From NCBI GenBank assembly GCA_041743125.1, contig JBGTNK010000025.1:25235-89234 (forward strand): a stretch of DNA of 64,000 nucleotides, written 5' to 3'. The notes below the pieces were generated by a model. That model was not told where the DNA came from. It made no database searches and saw only the letters and a program-made list of their open reading frames with translations. Position 1 is the first letter of the stretch, and each line of letters starts with the position of its first letter. The translations under genes and the position numbers were made by a program. This stretch comes from Terrimonas_B sp041743125 (GTDB taxonomy: Bacteria > Bacteroidota > Bacteroidia > Chitinophagales > Chitinophagaceae). This document shows, piece by piece, positions 1-8,962 of the stretch.

Positions 1-328
1 TTATGGTTGAGTTGCTACCAACATTTATTTCCTGCTCAGTATGACCCACACTTGAGAAAATTAATGTATTACCTCTTGCGGCTTCTATAGCAAAATTTCC
101 TGCATTATCCGTTGTAGCCCCCGTGGTTGTTCCTTTCACAAGAACAGAAACGCCGGGAATACCATCCCCAGCATCGTTGGTAACCCGTCCTCGAATAGTA
201 TTCTGGGCATATACCAGGGTGGAAGAAAGAACCAGCATTGAAAAAAGTACAAAAGACAAAAACCTTTGTAGTACCTGATTCCGTAAAGACGGAAGCTCTT
301 GCAAATTTCGTTTGGTTGAAATTTTCAT
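1..328 (-). CDS. SusC/RagA-type TonB-dependent receptor, N-terminal fragment cut by the window edge
   Basis: Reading the minus strand from the ATG at 328 gives an open frame to the window edge with no stop, so only about the first 109 residues are present. They comprise a basic N-terminus, a hydrophobic signal segment ending in VYAQ, and then a carboxypeptidase-regulatory-like domain (begins NTIRGRVTND, continues with GVSVLVKGTTTG and the TDNAGNF element). This is the standard start of SusC-type outer-membrane receptors that import oligosaccharides with a SusD lipoprotein. The gene is divergent from the LacI gene at 773 and near an alpha-glucuronidase, so a glucuronoxylan or glucuronide substrate is a reasonable inference. 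The plug and barrel lie outside the window. Confidence 0.85.
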   Translation of the reverse strand, partial: MKISTKRNLQELPSLRNQVLQRFLSFVLFSMLVLSSTLVYAQNTIRGRVTNDAGDGIPGVSVLVKGTTTGATTDNAGNFAIEAARGNTLIFSSVGHTEQEINVGSNSTI

Positions 329-644
329 AAACAGCAGTTTTAATTTTTTAATTTAATAGCAGTCGGCCATCCTTTCCAATCAAAAGAATAAGCCTGTTTT
401 TTCAGGGAGTACGTAAGGTTATCGTTATTACATTTCAGGATCCACCTAACATTCAGTTGAACATAAACGATCCGGAACGTTTGTTCCAGATAAAAACTTT
501 ACTCCTTGAATATTTATGAACCAATTTCCGGTTGTGCTGTAATAGAAGAAGAAAAAATTGTAGAAATAGGTTGAATGAGTATAAGTCGGTATCCTTATAA
601 CATTTACCCAGCAAGGAGTTCACCTGTATTAAATAATCTGATCT

Positions 645-675
645 TTTCATTACGGCAAGTATATAAATACGTTTG
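645..675 (+). promoter_or_regulatory. Predicted promoter of the first lacI gene
   Basis: TACGTTTG at 668-675 matches the Bacteroidota -7 consensus TAnnTTTG. TTTC at 645-648 lies at the 19-nt spacing expected for a -33 TTTG. Transcription would start near 680, upstream of the operator at 708-723, so the regulator could block its own gene. Confidence 0.5.
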
Positions 676-707
676 GCGATTCGAATGTAAAGAGATTTAT
701 TTAAAAA

Positions 708-723
708 ATGCAACCGATTGCAA
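708..723 (+). promoter_or_regulatory. LacI-family operator upstream of first lacI gene
   Basis: ATGCAACCGATTGCAA is a near-perfect palindrome of the LacI-family type (TGCAA half-sites around a CG centre). The same 16 bases occur at 1834-1849 before the second lacI gene, which makes chance unlikely and suggests autoregulation or cross-regulation. Confidence 0.65.
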
Positions 724-772
724 TTTTTTTTAAAAAAAAACTGGCTTATTTTTATTTCAACTCATATTTTGA

Positions 773-1810
773 ATGGCAGAGAATAAGGAAATAACCATTT
801 ATGACATTGCAGAATACCTTGATATTTCAGCCACAACTGTAAGCCGGGGATTAAAGGATCATCCTTCTATAAATAAGCATACAAGAAAAAAAGTGGTTGA
901 GGCGGCAAAATACCTGGGATACAGGTCTAACACATTTGCCAGTAGCCTGCGAAGCAAAAAAACACATACCATCGGAGTAATAGTGCCCAGGCTAAACAGT
1001 TATTTTATGTCATCTGTACTGGCGGGTATGGAAGATGCAGCCAGTAAAGAAAACTACAATCTTATTATCAGCCAGTCGCTGGAAAGCGAAGGCAAGGAAA
1101 TTGCCAATGCGCATACCATGTATAATAAAAGAGTGGATGGATTGTTGGTTTCACTGGCATATGATACCAAAAAAATTGACCATTTTACTCCATTTTTTAA
1201 AAAGGGAATACCTGTTGTTTTCTTTGACCGGATATATCCCCATATTGACAGCACCAGCATTGTAATAGACAATTATAATGCGGCCTATGAGATTACCAAA
1301 CATTTGATAGAACAGGGTTGCAAACGGATCATGCACCTGGGCGGGAATTTATTGAGAAATGTATACTCCGACAGGCTGAGAGGTTACAGGCAGGCTTTAG
1401 CGGACCATAATATACCTGCAGATGAAAGCAATCTCGTTTTCATAAGTAAGTTGAATGAAGAAGCAGGCTCAAAGGCCGCTGAATATATTTTAAAAATGGA
1501 AAACAAACCCGATGCGGTTTTTGCAGCCAACGATACGGCGGCTGTTTATTGCATTATGAAACTAAAAGAAGCGGGTATTTCGATACCTGATGATATAGCT
1601 TTTGCAGGTTTTAATAATGACCCGATCAGTAAGATCATTGAACCCAATCTAACAACCATAAATTATTCGGGATATGATATAGGTGAGGCTGCGGTTACCA
1701 GCATGATAAATCACCTGAACGGTATATCAAATATCAAAACGACCAATACCGTCATTTTACGATCCGATCTAATAATCAGGGCATCCTCCCTAAAAAACAA
1801 AAACTTATAG
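773..1810 (+). CDS. LacI-family transcriptional regulator (first of a tandem pair)
   Basis: 345 residues, normal for the family. Residues about 7-55 form the LacI helix-turn-helix and hinge (TIYDIAEYLDISATTVSRGL, then the GYR element), followed from about residue 65 by a periplasmic-binding-protein-like effector domain beginning IGVIVP. Conserved PBP-fold pieces are the VDGLLVSLA stretch, DRIYP, the NDTAAVY segment and the IAFAGFNND segment near the C-terminus. It should bind a sugar or uronate effector and control the neighbouring susC and GH67 genes. The first residues of the recognition helix (ATTVSR) differ from those of the downstream paralogue (SATISR), although both genes have the same operator. 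The ATG start leaves about a 90-nt leader that contains the operator. Confidence 0.93.
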   Translation: MAENKEITIYDIAEYLDISATTVSRGLKDHPSINKHTRKKVVEAAKYLGYRSNTFASSLRSKKTHTIGVIVPRLNSYFMSSVLAGMEDAASKENYNLIISQSLESEGKEIANAHTMYNKRVDGLLVSLAYDTKKIDHFTPFFKKGIPVVFFDRIYPHIDSTSIVIDNYNAAYEITKHLIEQGCKRIMHLGGNLLRNVYSDRLRGYRQALADHNIPADESNLVFISKLNEEAGSKAAEYILKMENKPDAVFAANDTAAVYCIMKLKEAGISIPDDIAFAGFNNDPISKIIEPNLTTINYSGYDIGEAAVTSMINHLNGISNIKTTNTVILRSDLIIRASSLKNKNL

Positions 1811-1833
1811 TTTAATTTTTTTTTGCGATTTTT

Positions 1834-1849
1834 ATGCAACCGATTGCAA
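1834..1849 (+). promoter_or_regulatory. LacI-family operator abutting the second lacI start codon
   Basis: Sixteen bases identical to the site at 708-723, ending one base before the ATG at 1851. At this position a bound regulator would cover the translation-initiation region or the transcription start. The 40-bp gap after the first lacI gene leaves little room for a separate full promoter, though a T-rich TAATTTTT-like element lies around 1813. Confidence 0.65.
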
Positions 1850-1850
1850 C

Positions 1851-2888
1851 ATGAAACCCAAAAAAGAAACAACCATATATGATATAGCGCAAAAGCTTGC
1901 CCTCTCATCTGCTACAATAAGCAGAGGTCTGCAAAACAATCCGGCCATTAATAAAAACACCCGAAGAAGGATTCAGGAAACCGCCCGAGAATTGGGATAC
2001 AGGCATAACAACTTTGCCAGCAATCTCAGAAAACAAAAGACCAATACCATTGGAGTAATAGTACATGAACTAAACAGTAATTTCATAACATCTGTGCTGG
2101 CTGGTATAGAAAAAATAACCACGGAAGCCGGCTATGACCTGATCATTGCGCATTCCTCAGAAAGCTACGAGAAGGAAACGGCCAATGCGCTAAACTTGTT
2201 TCATAAAAGGGTTGATGGATTAATCGCTTCCCTTGCTTTTGATACAAAAGACCTGGAACACTATAAATTATATGAGGACAGAGGAATACCTGTAATATTC
2301 TTTGATAGAGTGGAAGAAAAAAATGAGGGAATTAAGGTAATTATTGATAACTATAAGTGCGGATACCAGGCTACCCAGCACTTAATAGAACAGGGTTGTA
2401 AAAAAATTGTATTGGTAACGGCCAGTTTGAAAAGAAATGTGTACGACCAGCGGCATAAGGGATATAGAGATGCTTTATTTGATAATAAGATTCCGTTTGA
2501 TAAAAATCTTATCCTTATTAAAGACCTGAGTGAACAGTGCGGAGTGGAAGCTGCACTTCAAATTTTGCAGATGAACCCGTTGCCTGATGGAGCTTTTATT
2601 ACCAATGATTTTTCCGCAGCCATTTGTATGCAAACTCTTAAAGAAAAGGGAATAAGAATTCCCGAGGATATTGCCATTGTTGGCTTTAATAATGATGCTA
2701 TCAGTAAAATAATAGAACCTCAATTGACTACGATTCACTACCCGGGTAAAGACATGGGAGAAATAGCGGCCCGTAATCTGATCAACCATTTAAAAGGAAT
2801 TTCCAATATTAAACTTACCAACACGATTGTAATTAAATCAGAACTAATTATCAGAAAATCTTCACTCAGAAAACAAATTACTTCCTGA
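1851..2888 (+). CDS. LacI-family transcriptional regulator (second of a tandem pair)
   Basis: 345 residues, the same length as the upstream protein and alignable along its whole length, so the two look like a tandem duplication. The HTH is at about residues 8-30 (TIYDIAQKLALSSATISRGL) and the effector domain starts at about 66 (TIGVIVHELN). Effector-domain elements such as VDGLIASLAFDTKD, IFFDRV and the FITNDFSAAICM stretch parallel those of the first protein but differ in detail, so the ligands may differ. It lies only 13 bp before the GH67 gene and is probably cotranscribed with it. The ATG lies one base after the operator, with no ribosome-binding site between them, which is tolerable in this phylum. 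Confidence 0.93.
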   Translation: MKPKKETTIYDIAQKLALSSATISRGLQNNPAINKNTRRRIQETARELGYRHNNFASNLRKQKTNTIGVIVHELNSNFITSVLAGIEKITTEAGYDLIIAHSSESYEKETANALNLFHKRVDGLIASLAFDTKDLEHYKLYEDRGIPVIFFDRVEEKNEGIKVIIDNYKCGYQATQHLIEQGCKKIVLVTASLKRNVYDQRHKGYRDALFDNKIPFDKNLILIKDLSEQCGVEAALQILQMNPLPDGAFITNDFSAAICMQTLKEKGIRIPEDIAIVGFNNDAISKIIEPQLTTIHYPGKDMGEIAARNLINHLKGISNIKLTNTIVIKSELIIRKSSLRKQITS

Positions 2889-2901
2889 ACTTATTCGACA
2901 T

Positions 2902-5091
2902 ATGAAACAAATTACTTCCATATTTTTTTTATTATTTCTTTTTCTTGATTTGTATGCAGAAGATGGCTATGATCTGTGGCTCAGGTATAAATTAATTGAA
3001 GATCCCCAGTTGCTTTCAACTTATCGAAAAACGATCCGCGGTATAAATATGCCTGCTGACTCACCAACACTTTCCGTTGCCAGTGAAGAATTAAAGATGG
3101 GATTAATTGGTTTACTTGGAAAAAAAATTCCGGAGTTCTCTTCATTAGAAAACGGGACCCTGCTGGCCAGTCGAATAAACAAACAAAACATTGTTTCATC
3201 ATTTATAACAAAGGAACAGGAAAACTCCTTAGGAAAGGAGGGGTTCATTATCCGATCAGTAAATTATAAAGGAAAAAAAATAACAGTTATAACAAGCCAG
3301 TCAGACATTGGGGTTTTATATGGGATCTTTCATTTCCTCCGCCTGGTTCAAACACAGCAATCCCTTTCAGATCTTAATATCACCTCTGCTCCTGCATTAC
3401 AATTACGGCTGTTAAATCATTGGGATAACCTGACCAGGTATGTAGAAAGAGGATATGCGGGTATATCCATATTTAACTGGCACACTTTGCCTGGTTATAA
3501 TGATCCGAGATATAAGGATTATGCCCGGGCCAATGCATCCATAGGGATCAATGGAGTTTCATTGACCAATGTAAATGCCAGTGCAGTCATATTAACAAAG
3601 CCATACCTTGAAAAATTTGCGGCCCTGGCCGATCTGTTCCGGCCTTACGGTATTAAAGTTTATCTGACAGCCCGGTTCAGTGCTCCTATAGAAATTGGAA
3701 AATTAAAAACAGCAGATCCCCTGAATGATTCAGTACAACAATGGTGGAATGATAAGGCAAAAGAAATTTATCAATTGATCCCGGACTTCGGAGGTTTTTT
3801 GGTTAAAGCCAATTCAGAAGGGCAACCCGGGCCACAAAATTATGGCAGAGATCATGCTGATGGCGCCAATATGCTTGCTGACGCACTGGCACCTTATAAT
3901 GGAATTATTATATGGCGGGCATTTGTTTATAGTCAACAATCAAATGACCGCTTTAAGCAGGCTTACGAAGAATTTAAACCACTTGATGGGAAATTCAGAA
4001 AAAATGTCCTGGTACAAGTAAAAAATGGACCGATTGATTTTCAACCCAGGGAGCCTTTTTCCCCTTTATTTGGTGCTATGAAACACACCCCTCTCATGAT
4101 GGAATTTCAATTAACACAGGAATACCTGGGCCAGGGAACACATTTAGTTTATGAGGCTCCCATGTTTAAAGAAGTTTTAAATGCAGAAACCTTTGGAAAA
4201 AATTCTGGTAAAGCCTCTGCTGATAGCAAAAAAACGGTAGATCAACAATCCCACGCTACGGTAGCCAGGGTAATTGATGGTAGTCTAAATAATGACTCAT
4301 TAAATGGCATGGCAGGAGTTTCCAATATTGGGAATGAGAGAAACTGGACAGGTCACCTTTTTGGCCAATCCAATTGGTATTCACTCGGCAGATTAGCCTG
4401 GAACTTAGAATTAAACAGTGATCAAATTGCTGATGAATGGATTCGACAAACATTTAACAACAACCCTGTTTTTGTTAACTCGGCAAAAAAAATAATGCTG
4501 GCCTCTCATGAAGCATTAGTAAATTATATGACACCTTTGGGATTAAATCATATTATGGGGAATGGCCATCATTATGGCCCGGCACCCTGGAGTGACAATT
4601 TACCAAGACCTGATTGGAATCCGGTTTATTATCATAAAGCTGACTCATTTGGGATTGGCTTTGATAGAACTGAAAGCGGAACGAATGCTTTAGAACAATA
4701 TGAGCCCGAAGTCCGTAAAAAATATAAGAATGTAAATACCTGCGATGAGAAATATCTATTATGGTTTCATCATGTAAGTTGGAAACACAAAATGAAATCC
4801 GGAAGAATATTGTGGGAGGAATTATGTTTTAAATATAATGAAGGAGTTAGGGACATAAGATCTATTCAGCAGGAATGGAATCAATTGGAAAAATTCATTG
4901 ACAAAGGAAGATTTCAGCATGTAAAGATGTTGCTGGCCATCCAGGTAAAAGACGCCATATGGTGGCGTAATGCATGCTTACTCTACTTTCAAACATTCAG
5001 CCAGATGAAGATTCCAGATGAATATGAAAAGCCTGATAATACGCTGGACTATTACAAAAGTTTGCGTTTCCCTTACGCACCCGGAAATTAA
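2902..5091 (+). CDS. GH67 alpha-glucuronidase, secreted
   Basis: 729 residues, typical of glycoside hydrolase family 67, which removes (4-O-methyl)glucuronic acid from xylo-oligosaccharides. Residues 1-19 look like a signal peptide ending LYAE, so the enzyme is probably periplasmic. The family-diagnostic stretch FLVKANSEGQPGP and the following HADGANMLADALAP element are present. By comparison with the Cellvibrio enzyme (Glu292, Asp365, Glu393) the catalytic acids here are Glu306, Asp379 and Glu407, each offset by 14, so the active site appears intact. The gene follows the second lacI gene by 13 bp and precedes an SDR gene, consistent with an operon for glucuronoxylan side-chain use. Confidence 0.95.
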   Translation: MKQITSIFFLLFLFLDLYAEDGYDLWLRYKLIEDPQLLSTYRKTIRGINMPADSPTLSVASEELKMGLIGLLGKKIPEFSSLENGTLLASRINKQNIVSSFITKEQENSLGKEGFIIRSVNYKGKKITVITSQSDIGVLYGIFHFLRLVQTQQSLSDLNITSAPALQLRLLNHWDNLTRYVERGYAGISIFNWHTLPGYNDPRYKDYARANASIGINGVSLTNVNASAVILTKPYLEKFAALADLFRPYGIKVYLTARFSAPIEIGKLKTADPLNDSVQQWWNDKAKEIYQLIPDFGGFLVKANSEGQPGPQNYGRDHADGANMLADALAPYNGIIIWRAFVYSQQSNDRFKQAYEEFKPLDGKFRKNVLVQVKNGPIDFQPREPFSPLFGAMKHTPLMMEFQLTQEYLGQGTHLVYEAPMFKEVLNAETFGKNSGKASADSKKTVDQQSHATVARVIDGSLNNDSLNGMAGVSNIGNERNWTGHLFGQSNWYSLGRLAWNLELNSDQIADEWIRQTFNNNPVFVNSAKKIMLASHEALVNYMTPLGLNHIMGNGHHYGPAPWSDNLPRPDWNPVYYHKADSFGIGFDRTESGTNALEQYEPEVRKKYKNVNTCDEKYLLWFHHVSWKHKMKSGRILWEELCFKYNEGVRDIRSIQQEWNQLEKFIDKGRFQHVKMLLAIQVKDAIWWRNACLLYFQTFSQMKIPDEYEKPDNTLDYYKSLRFPYAPGN

Positions 5092-5134
5092 AATCATTAG
5101 ATTTATTTTTACCAGAACTAATAATTAACAAACA

Positions 5135-5884
5135 ATGACAATTCAAAACAAAAAAGTAGCTATCGTTACGGGCGGTGGCTCGGGAATAGGGCTGGCTATA
5201 GCCGAAAAATTTACAGGCGCCGGCATACACACCGTTATCGTGGGCAGAGATACGAACAAGCTGGAAAAGTCAAAAAAACAATTGGGGGAACTTTGCTATA
5301 CCATTCAGGCAGATCTTAGCGACCTGGCTACTATTCCCTTATTGATAGAAAATATTGTAAAGCAGTTCGGGCAGATTGATATTTTGGTCAACAACGCCGG
5401 AATCAATATGAAAAAAGATATTATTGAAGTTTCAGACGAGGATTTTCAGAAAGTCATCACCACTAATTTATGTGCTGTTTTTGCCATCTCCCGGGAAGTT
5501 ATCAAACACATGTTGCCCAGAAAAAGTGGCTCTATCATAAACATCAGTTCTATGGCTGCGCAGTATGGATTGCCCAGGGTAATTGGATACAGTGCTTCAA
5601 AAACGGCCATTGATGGAATGACCAGGGCTATGGCCGTTGAACTATCACCAAAAGGTATCAGGATAAATGCCATTGCCCCTGGTTTTATAGAAACCGATAT
5701 GACCGCTACCGCCCTGAACAGCGATCCGGAACGCAAACAAAAAGTATTTTCCAGAACTCCTATGGGCTACATGGGAAAGCCATCCGATATTGGCGATGCT
5801 GCTTTGTTTCTTGCAACGGATGCTGCCGGATATATTACCGGTGTTGTACTTCCGGTAGATGGAGGAAATTCAATTGGATTTTAA
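5135..5884 (+). CDS. SDR-family NAD(P)-dependent oxidoreductase, probably uronate/gluconate pathway
   Basis: 249 residues with the classical short-chain dehydrogenase fold: cofactor motif TGGGSGIG at 12-19, NNAG at 86-89, the catalytic Ser near 138-139 and YSASK with Tyr152/Lys156, followed by the IAPGFIETDM element. The sequence resembles the gluconate 5-dehydrogenase / 2-deoxygluconate dehydrogenase / fructuronate-reductase-like SDRs. Placed 43 bp after the alpha-glucuronidase, it could reduce a keto acid derived from glucuronate; the exact substrate is inferred from context only. A T-rich stretch at about 5098-5110 may carry a weak internal promoter. It ends 10 bp from the convergent E1 gene with no obvious terminator between. 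Confidence 0.85.
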   Translation: MTIQNKKVAIVTGGGSGIGLAIAEKFTGAGIHTVIVGRDTNKLEKSKKQLGELCYTIQADLSDLATIPLLIENIVKQFGQIDILVNNAGINMKKDIIEVSDEDFQKVITTNLCAVFAISREVIKHMLPRKSGSIINISSMAAQYGLPRVIGYSASKTAIDGMTRAMAVELSPKGIRINAIAPGFIETDMTATALNSDPERKQKVFSRTPMGYMGKPSDIGDAALFLATDAAGYITGVVLPVDGGNSIGF

Positions 5885-5894
5885 TAGCGTTATT

Positions 5895-7973
5895 TTAGTA
5901 GGAAAATATTCTTTGTAACGCCTGATTAACTTTTTGACCATTAGGCAGCATTGCTTCCTCGAGTTTAATATTCATTGGCACAGCTGGGAGATTAAGAGCT
6001 CCTATTACTTCAACGGGAACATCAAGAAATTGAAAACAGTTTTTAGATATTCGACCGGCTAATGCCTCTGCAAATGAATTGTTTTGTTGTTCTTCGGTTA
6101 CAATCAAGCATTTTCCATGCAGCTTCACCCGTTCAAAAATCAACTCTTCATCAAGCGGATGCAGCGTACGAAGATCCACAATTTCAATTTTCCCGTTAAA
6201 ACTTTTTGCTGCTGAAAGAGACCAATATATTCCCATTCCATAGCTAATTATAACACAACTATCTCCCAAATCAATTGAAGCCTGGCTGGCTTTCAATACT
6301 ATATTTCCTTTACCAAGCGGAATGATATAGTCTCTTGATGGCTCCGGGCTCTTTGCTTTTTCAGTTCCGGGTACTTTACTCCAATAAAGCCCTTTATGTT
6401 CCAGGAGGATGACAGGGTTCCTATCATAGAAAGCCGCTTTCATTAACCCCTTCATATCTGCTGCATTGGAAGGATATACTACTTTGATACCTTTTATTGA
6501 AAGCAGGGTTGATTCTATACTTCCACTATGATAGGGACCTCCACCGCCGTAAGCCCCGGTTGGCACACGAAGGATCATCGATACTGGGAATTTCCCACAA
6601 CTCAGATAACAACTTTTTGAAACCTCCGTGACCAATTGATTGATGGCCGGATAAATATAATCTGCAAACTGAACCTCTACGATAGGAACTAATCCCACTG
6701 CACTCATGCCTACTGTAGAACCTACGATATAAGCTTCCTGTATGGCCGTATTGAAAACCCGGTGATCACCAAATTGCTGAGCCAGCGTAGCAGCTTCCCT
6801 GAAAACACCACCTAGTCTTCTACCCACATCCTGCCCATATAAAACCGCTTCAGGATGATCCTCCATTATTTCGCGGATGGCAAATAAAGCGGCATCGACC
6901 ATCACTATTTTTTCAGCACCTTCCGGTGCTCTTTCCCCTTTTTCATGGAGTACCGGAGTTGGAACAAATATATGTTCCTGGACCCTGGCAACCTCTGGTT
7001 CAGGAGAAGCAATTGCGCTTGAAAATTCTTGTTCAACCATGGCATTTGCTTCTTCTTCTATTTTCAGTAATTCGCTTTCTTCTACACCTTTTTCTAAAAG
7101 TTTTATTCTCAATTTAAGTCGGGGACAATGTCTTAAATGCTTTGCCCAATCATCATCCGATCTATAAAATTCTTTTCTAACTCCACTGGTATGATGGCCC
7201 AGCAAAGGAACCTGTGCATGAACAAGCCAGGGCTTTCCTTCTTTCCTGATACTATCGCATACAAACTTCATCACTTCAAAAGATGCTTCGAAATCGCTCC
7301 CATCAACCTGGATCCGGTTCATACCTTTAAACCCTGCTGCAAATTCAAATGCATTCATAGTTCTAGATTCCTCTGCTTTTACACTGATACCCCAATTGTT
7401 ATCTTGTATTAGGTATATAATTGGCAGTTGCTTTAAGACAGCAAACTGAAACGCCTCACTGACTTCTCCTTCAGTAATACTGGCATCTCCAAGAGAACAA
7501 ATAACAAGAGGCGAAATGCCTTTATTAATTGCAGAAAGAATCTTTTCGGAGTTCGCCTCCGGGAAAACGGACAAATATTGAATACCCTGGGCAATACCTG
7601 TGGTGGGAATAACCTGCATTCCGGTGGCACTGCTTTGATGTATAATTGTGGGTTTATCTTTATCCCGGTAATTGGGATGAGCATAATATTCCCGTCCGCC
7701 AGTGAATATATCATCGCCTTTGGCAAGTAATTGTAACATTAATTCAAAGGGTGTAAAACCCAACCCAAGCAGCATACTTTCATCCCGGTAATATGGGCTT
7801 ACAAAATCCTGGGGCAACAATTGATATGCAGTTGCAAGTTGAATGGCTTCATGCCCCCTGGAAGTAGAATGTACATATTTACAAATTGTTCGGTTGGCCT
7901 CATACGTTTCAGCCATTTTTTTTACAAGGCTCATTGCCCTGAATGCTTTTTTCAATATGGTAATATCAATCAT
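5895..7973 (-). CDS. Fused E1 alpha/beta 2-oxoacid dehydrogenase (branched-chain type)
   Basis: 692 residues joining the E1 alpha and E1 beta subunits of a thiamine-diphosphate-dependent 2-oxoacid dehydrogenase, an arrangement common in Bacteroidota. The alpha half (about 1-330) has SRGHEAIQ, YYRDES and the ThDP/Mg motif starting GDASITEG and ending DNNWG. The beta half (about 350-692) has GQDVGRRLGGVFR, the AIQEAYIVGSTVGMS element and GAYGGGGPYHSGS. It decarboxylates branched-chain 2-oxoacids (or a related 2-oxoacid) and passes the acyl group to an E2 lipoyl protein. No E2 or E3 gene lies in the window. It produces precursors for branched fatty acids, the substrates that FabH-type enzymes prime with; that link is inference. 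Confidence 0.9.
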   Translation of the reverse strand: MIDITILKKAFRAMSLVKKMAETYEANRTICKYVHSTSRGHEAIQLATAYQLLPQDFVSPYYRDESMLLGLGFTPFELMLQLLAKGDDIFTGGREYYAHPNYRDKDKPTIIHQSSATGMQVIPTTGIAQGIQYLSVFPEANSEKILSAINKGISPLVICSLGDASITEGEVSEAFQFAVLKQLPIIYLIQDNNWGISVKAEESRTMNAFEFAAGFKGMNRIQVDGSDFEASFEVMKFVCDSIRKEGKPWLVHAQVPLLGHHTSGVRKEFYRSDDDWAKHLRHCPRLKLRIKLLEKGVEESELLKIEEEANAMVEQEFSSAIASPEPEVARVQEHIFVPTPVLHEKGERAPEGAEKIVMVDAALFAIREIMEDHPEAVLYGQDVGRRLGGVFREAATLAQQFGDHRVFNTAIQEAYIVGSTVGMSAVGLVPIVEVQFADYIYPAINQLVTEVSKSCYLSCGKFPVSMILRVPTGAYGGGGPYHSGSIESTLLSIKGIKVVYPSNAADMKGLMKAAFYDRNPVILLEHKGLYWSKVPGTEKAKSPEPSRDYIIPLGKGNIVLKASQASIDLGDSCVIISYGMGIYWSLSAAKSFNGKIEIVDLRTLHPLDEELIFERVKLHGKCLIVTEEQQNNSFAEALAGRISKNCFQFLDVPVEVIGALNLPAVPMNIKLEEAMLPNGQKVNQALQRIFSY

Positions 7974-8012
7974 CTATGTCGTTTCATTCTTTGCAATGCT
8001 CAGCAAGGTGCA

Positions 8013-8020
8013 CAAATTTA
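8013..8020 (-). promoter_or_regulatory. -7 element of the E1 gene
   Basis: On the minus strand this is TAAATTTG, a full match to TAnnTTTG, about 40 nt before the ATG at 7973. No -33 TTTG is seen at standard spacing. Confidence 0.4.
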
Positions 8021-8139
8021 GGGGGAAGAAAGTTATAATCTAACGAAGAAAAACGGCTTTTTAATGAGAAGGACTGGTTGGTTTATAATTACTTTGATCC
8101 AGGTTGCCACTCCTATTAAAAGAATTCAAATAAATAAAA

Positions 8140-8170
8140 AATAACCATCCCCTTATAAGAGATGGTTATT
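8140..8170 (-). terminator. Rho-independent terminator after the FAH-family gene
   Basis: A perfect 10-bp stem (AATAACCATC with GATGGTTATT) around an 11-nt loop, followed on the minus strand by a T-rich tract. It lies 36 bp after the stop of the minus-strand gene at 8206-8817. Confidence 0.8.
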
Positions 8171-8205
8171 ATAAGCAATTGGTTTGAAAATAATTAAATG
8201 CGAGT

Positions 8206-8817
8206 TTATTTAATTGTCAGGTTAAACATGCTTACGTCCTCGAGCATGCCTTCTAACTCGTCACCCACTACTGTTTCACCCACTCCCGCAGGAGTCCCTG
8301 TAAAAATAACATCACCAATATTTACTGAGAAATAGTTAGAAATATAGGCGACTATGCTATCAAAATCGAAAATCATTTTAGAGGAATCCCCCTGCTGCAC
8401 TAATTCTTTGTTCTTGTAAAGCCCAAATTTTATATCGTTCCTGTTTTTTATTTCAGGTAATGTTACCCATTTGCCGATAACAGCCGAATTATCCCAGGAT
8501 TTTGCCTTTTCCCACGGCAGACCCTTAGCTTTCAATTCATTTTGAATATCTCTGGCAGTAAAATCAATGCCGGTAGTGATTGCATCATAATATTTTCCCG
8601 CAAATTTATCTTGGATGTACTTTCCATTTTTACAAATGCGCAAAACAAGCTCACATTCATAATTAAGCTCATTCGTAAACTCCGGATAGTAAAATGGTGC
8701 ATGCGGTTGAAGTAATGCACTCTTAGGTTTCATAAATATGACTGGCTCATCAGGAATTTCATTTCCAAGTTCTTGAGCATGTGATTCATAATTACGGCCT
8801 ACACAAAAAATCTTCAT
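8206..8817 (-). CDS. Fumarylacetoacetate hydrolase-family protein (FAHD1-like)
   Basis: 203 residues, the compact single-domain size of FAHD1-type acylpyruvases/oxaloacetate decarboxylases rather than the longer tyrosine-pathway enzyme. Metal ligands are visible as Glu54 and Glu56 (YECELVLRI) and Asp85 (GIDFTARD); the 29-residue spacing from the second Glu to Asp equals that in human FAHD1. The C-terminal GDVIFTGTPAGVG loop is also characteristic. It probably hydrolyses or decarboxylates a short 2,4-dioxo or 2-oxo acid; the substrate is not determined by the sequence. It is a single-gene unit closed by the hairpin at 8140-8170. Confidence 0.88.
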   Translation of the reverse strand: MKIFCVGRNYESHAQELGNEIPDEPVIFMKPKSALLQPHAPFYYPEFTNELNYECELVLRICKNGKYIQDKFAGKYYDAITTGIDFTARDIQNELKAKGLPWEKAKSWDNSAVIGKWVTLPEIKNRNDIKFGLYKNKELVQQGDSSKMIFDFDSIVAYISNYFSVNIGDVIFTGTPAGVGETVVGDELEGMLEDVSMFNLTIK

Positions 8818-8962
8818 AATCAGGGTGGTTGGTGTTAAAATACATCGGATACTTCTTGTTAACGGTTGATCCCATATATATCAGCTAAACAAAAGGGTAA
8901 TTGGAGTCTAAGCATCAAAGGGTTGGAATGCTAAAATAAGTAATCAATATGACTTATCATAA

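Larger units (their letters stand above)
329..772. other. Intergenic region between divergent susC-like and lacI-like genes
   Basis: This 444-bp stretch holds no convincing gene; an 86-codon minus-strand frame at 453-713 has no recognisable features and overlaps the lacI control sites. It contains a Bacteroidota-type -7 element at 668-675, an operator-like near-palindrome at 708-723, an inverted repeat GGAAC-N4-GTTCC at 474-487 and a small CCTG-N6-CAGG hairpin at 393-406. The GGAAC repeat could be another regulator site for the leftward susC gene, but that is a guess. Confidence 0.5.

Noticed and set aside
453..713. An 86-codon minus-strand frame between the susC fragment and lacI
   Set aside because: It overlaps the lacI promoter and operator, has no signal, domain or known composition, and the region is AT-rich.
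5895..7973. Fusion of E1 alpha and beta as a novel arrangement
   Set aside because: Fused E1 alpha/beta genes are common in Bacteroidota, so it is not unusual here.
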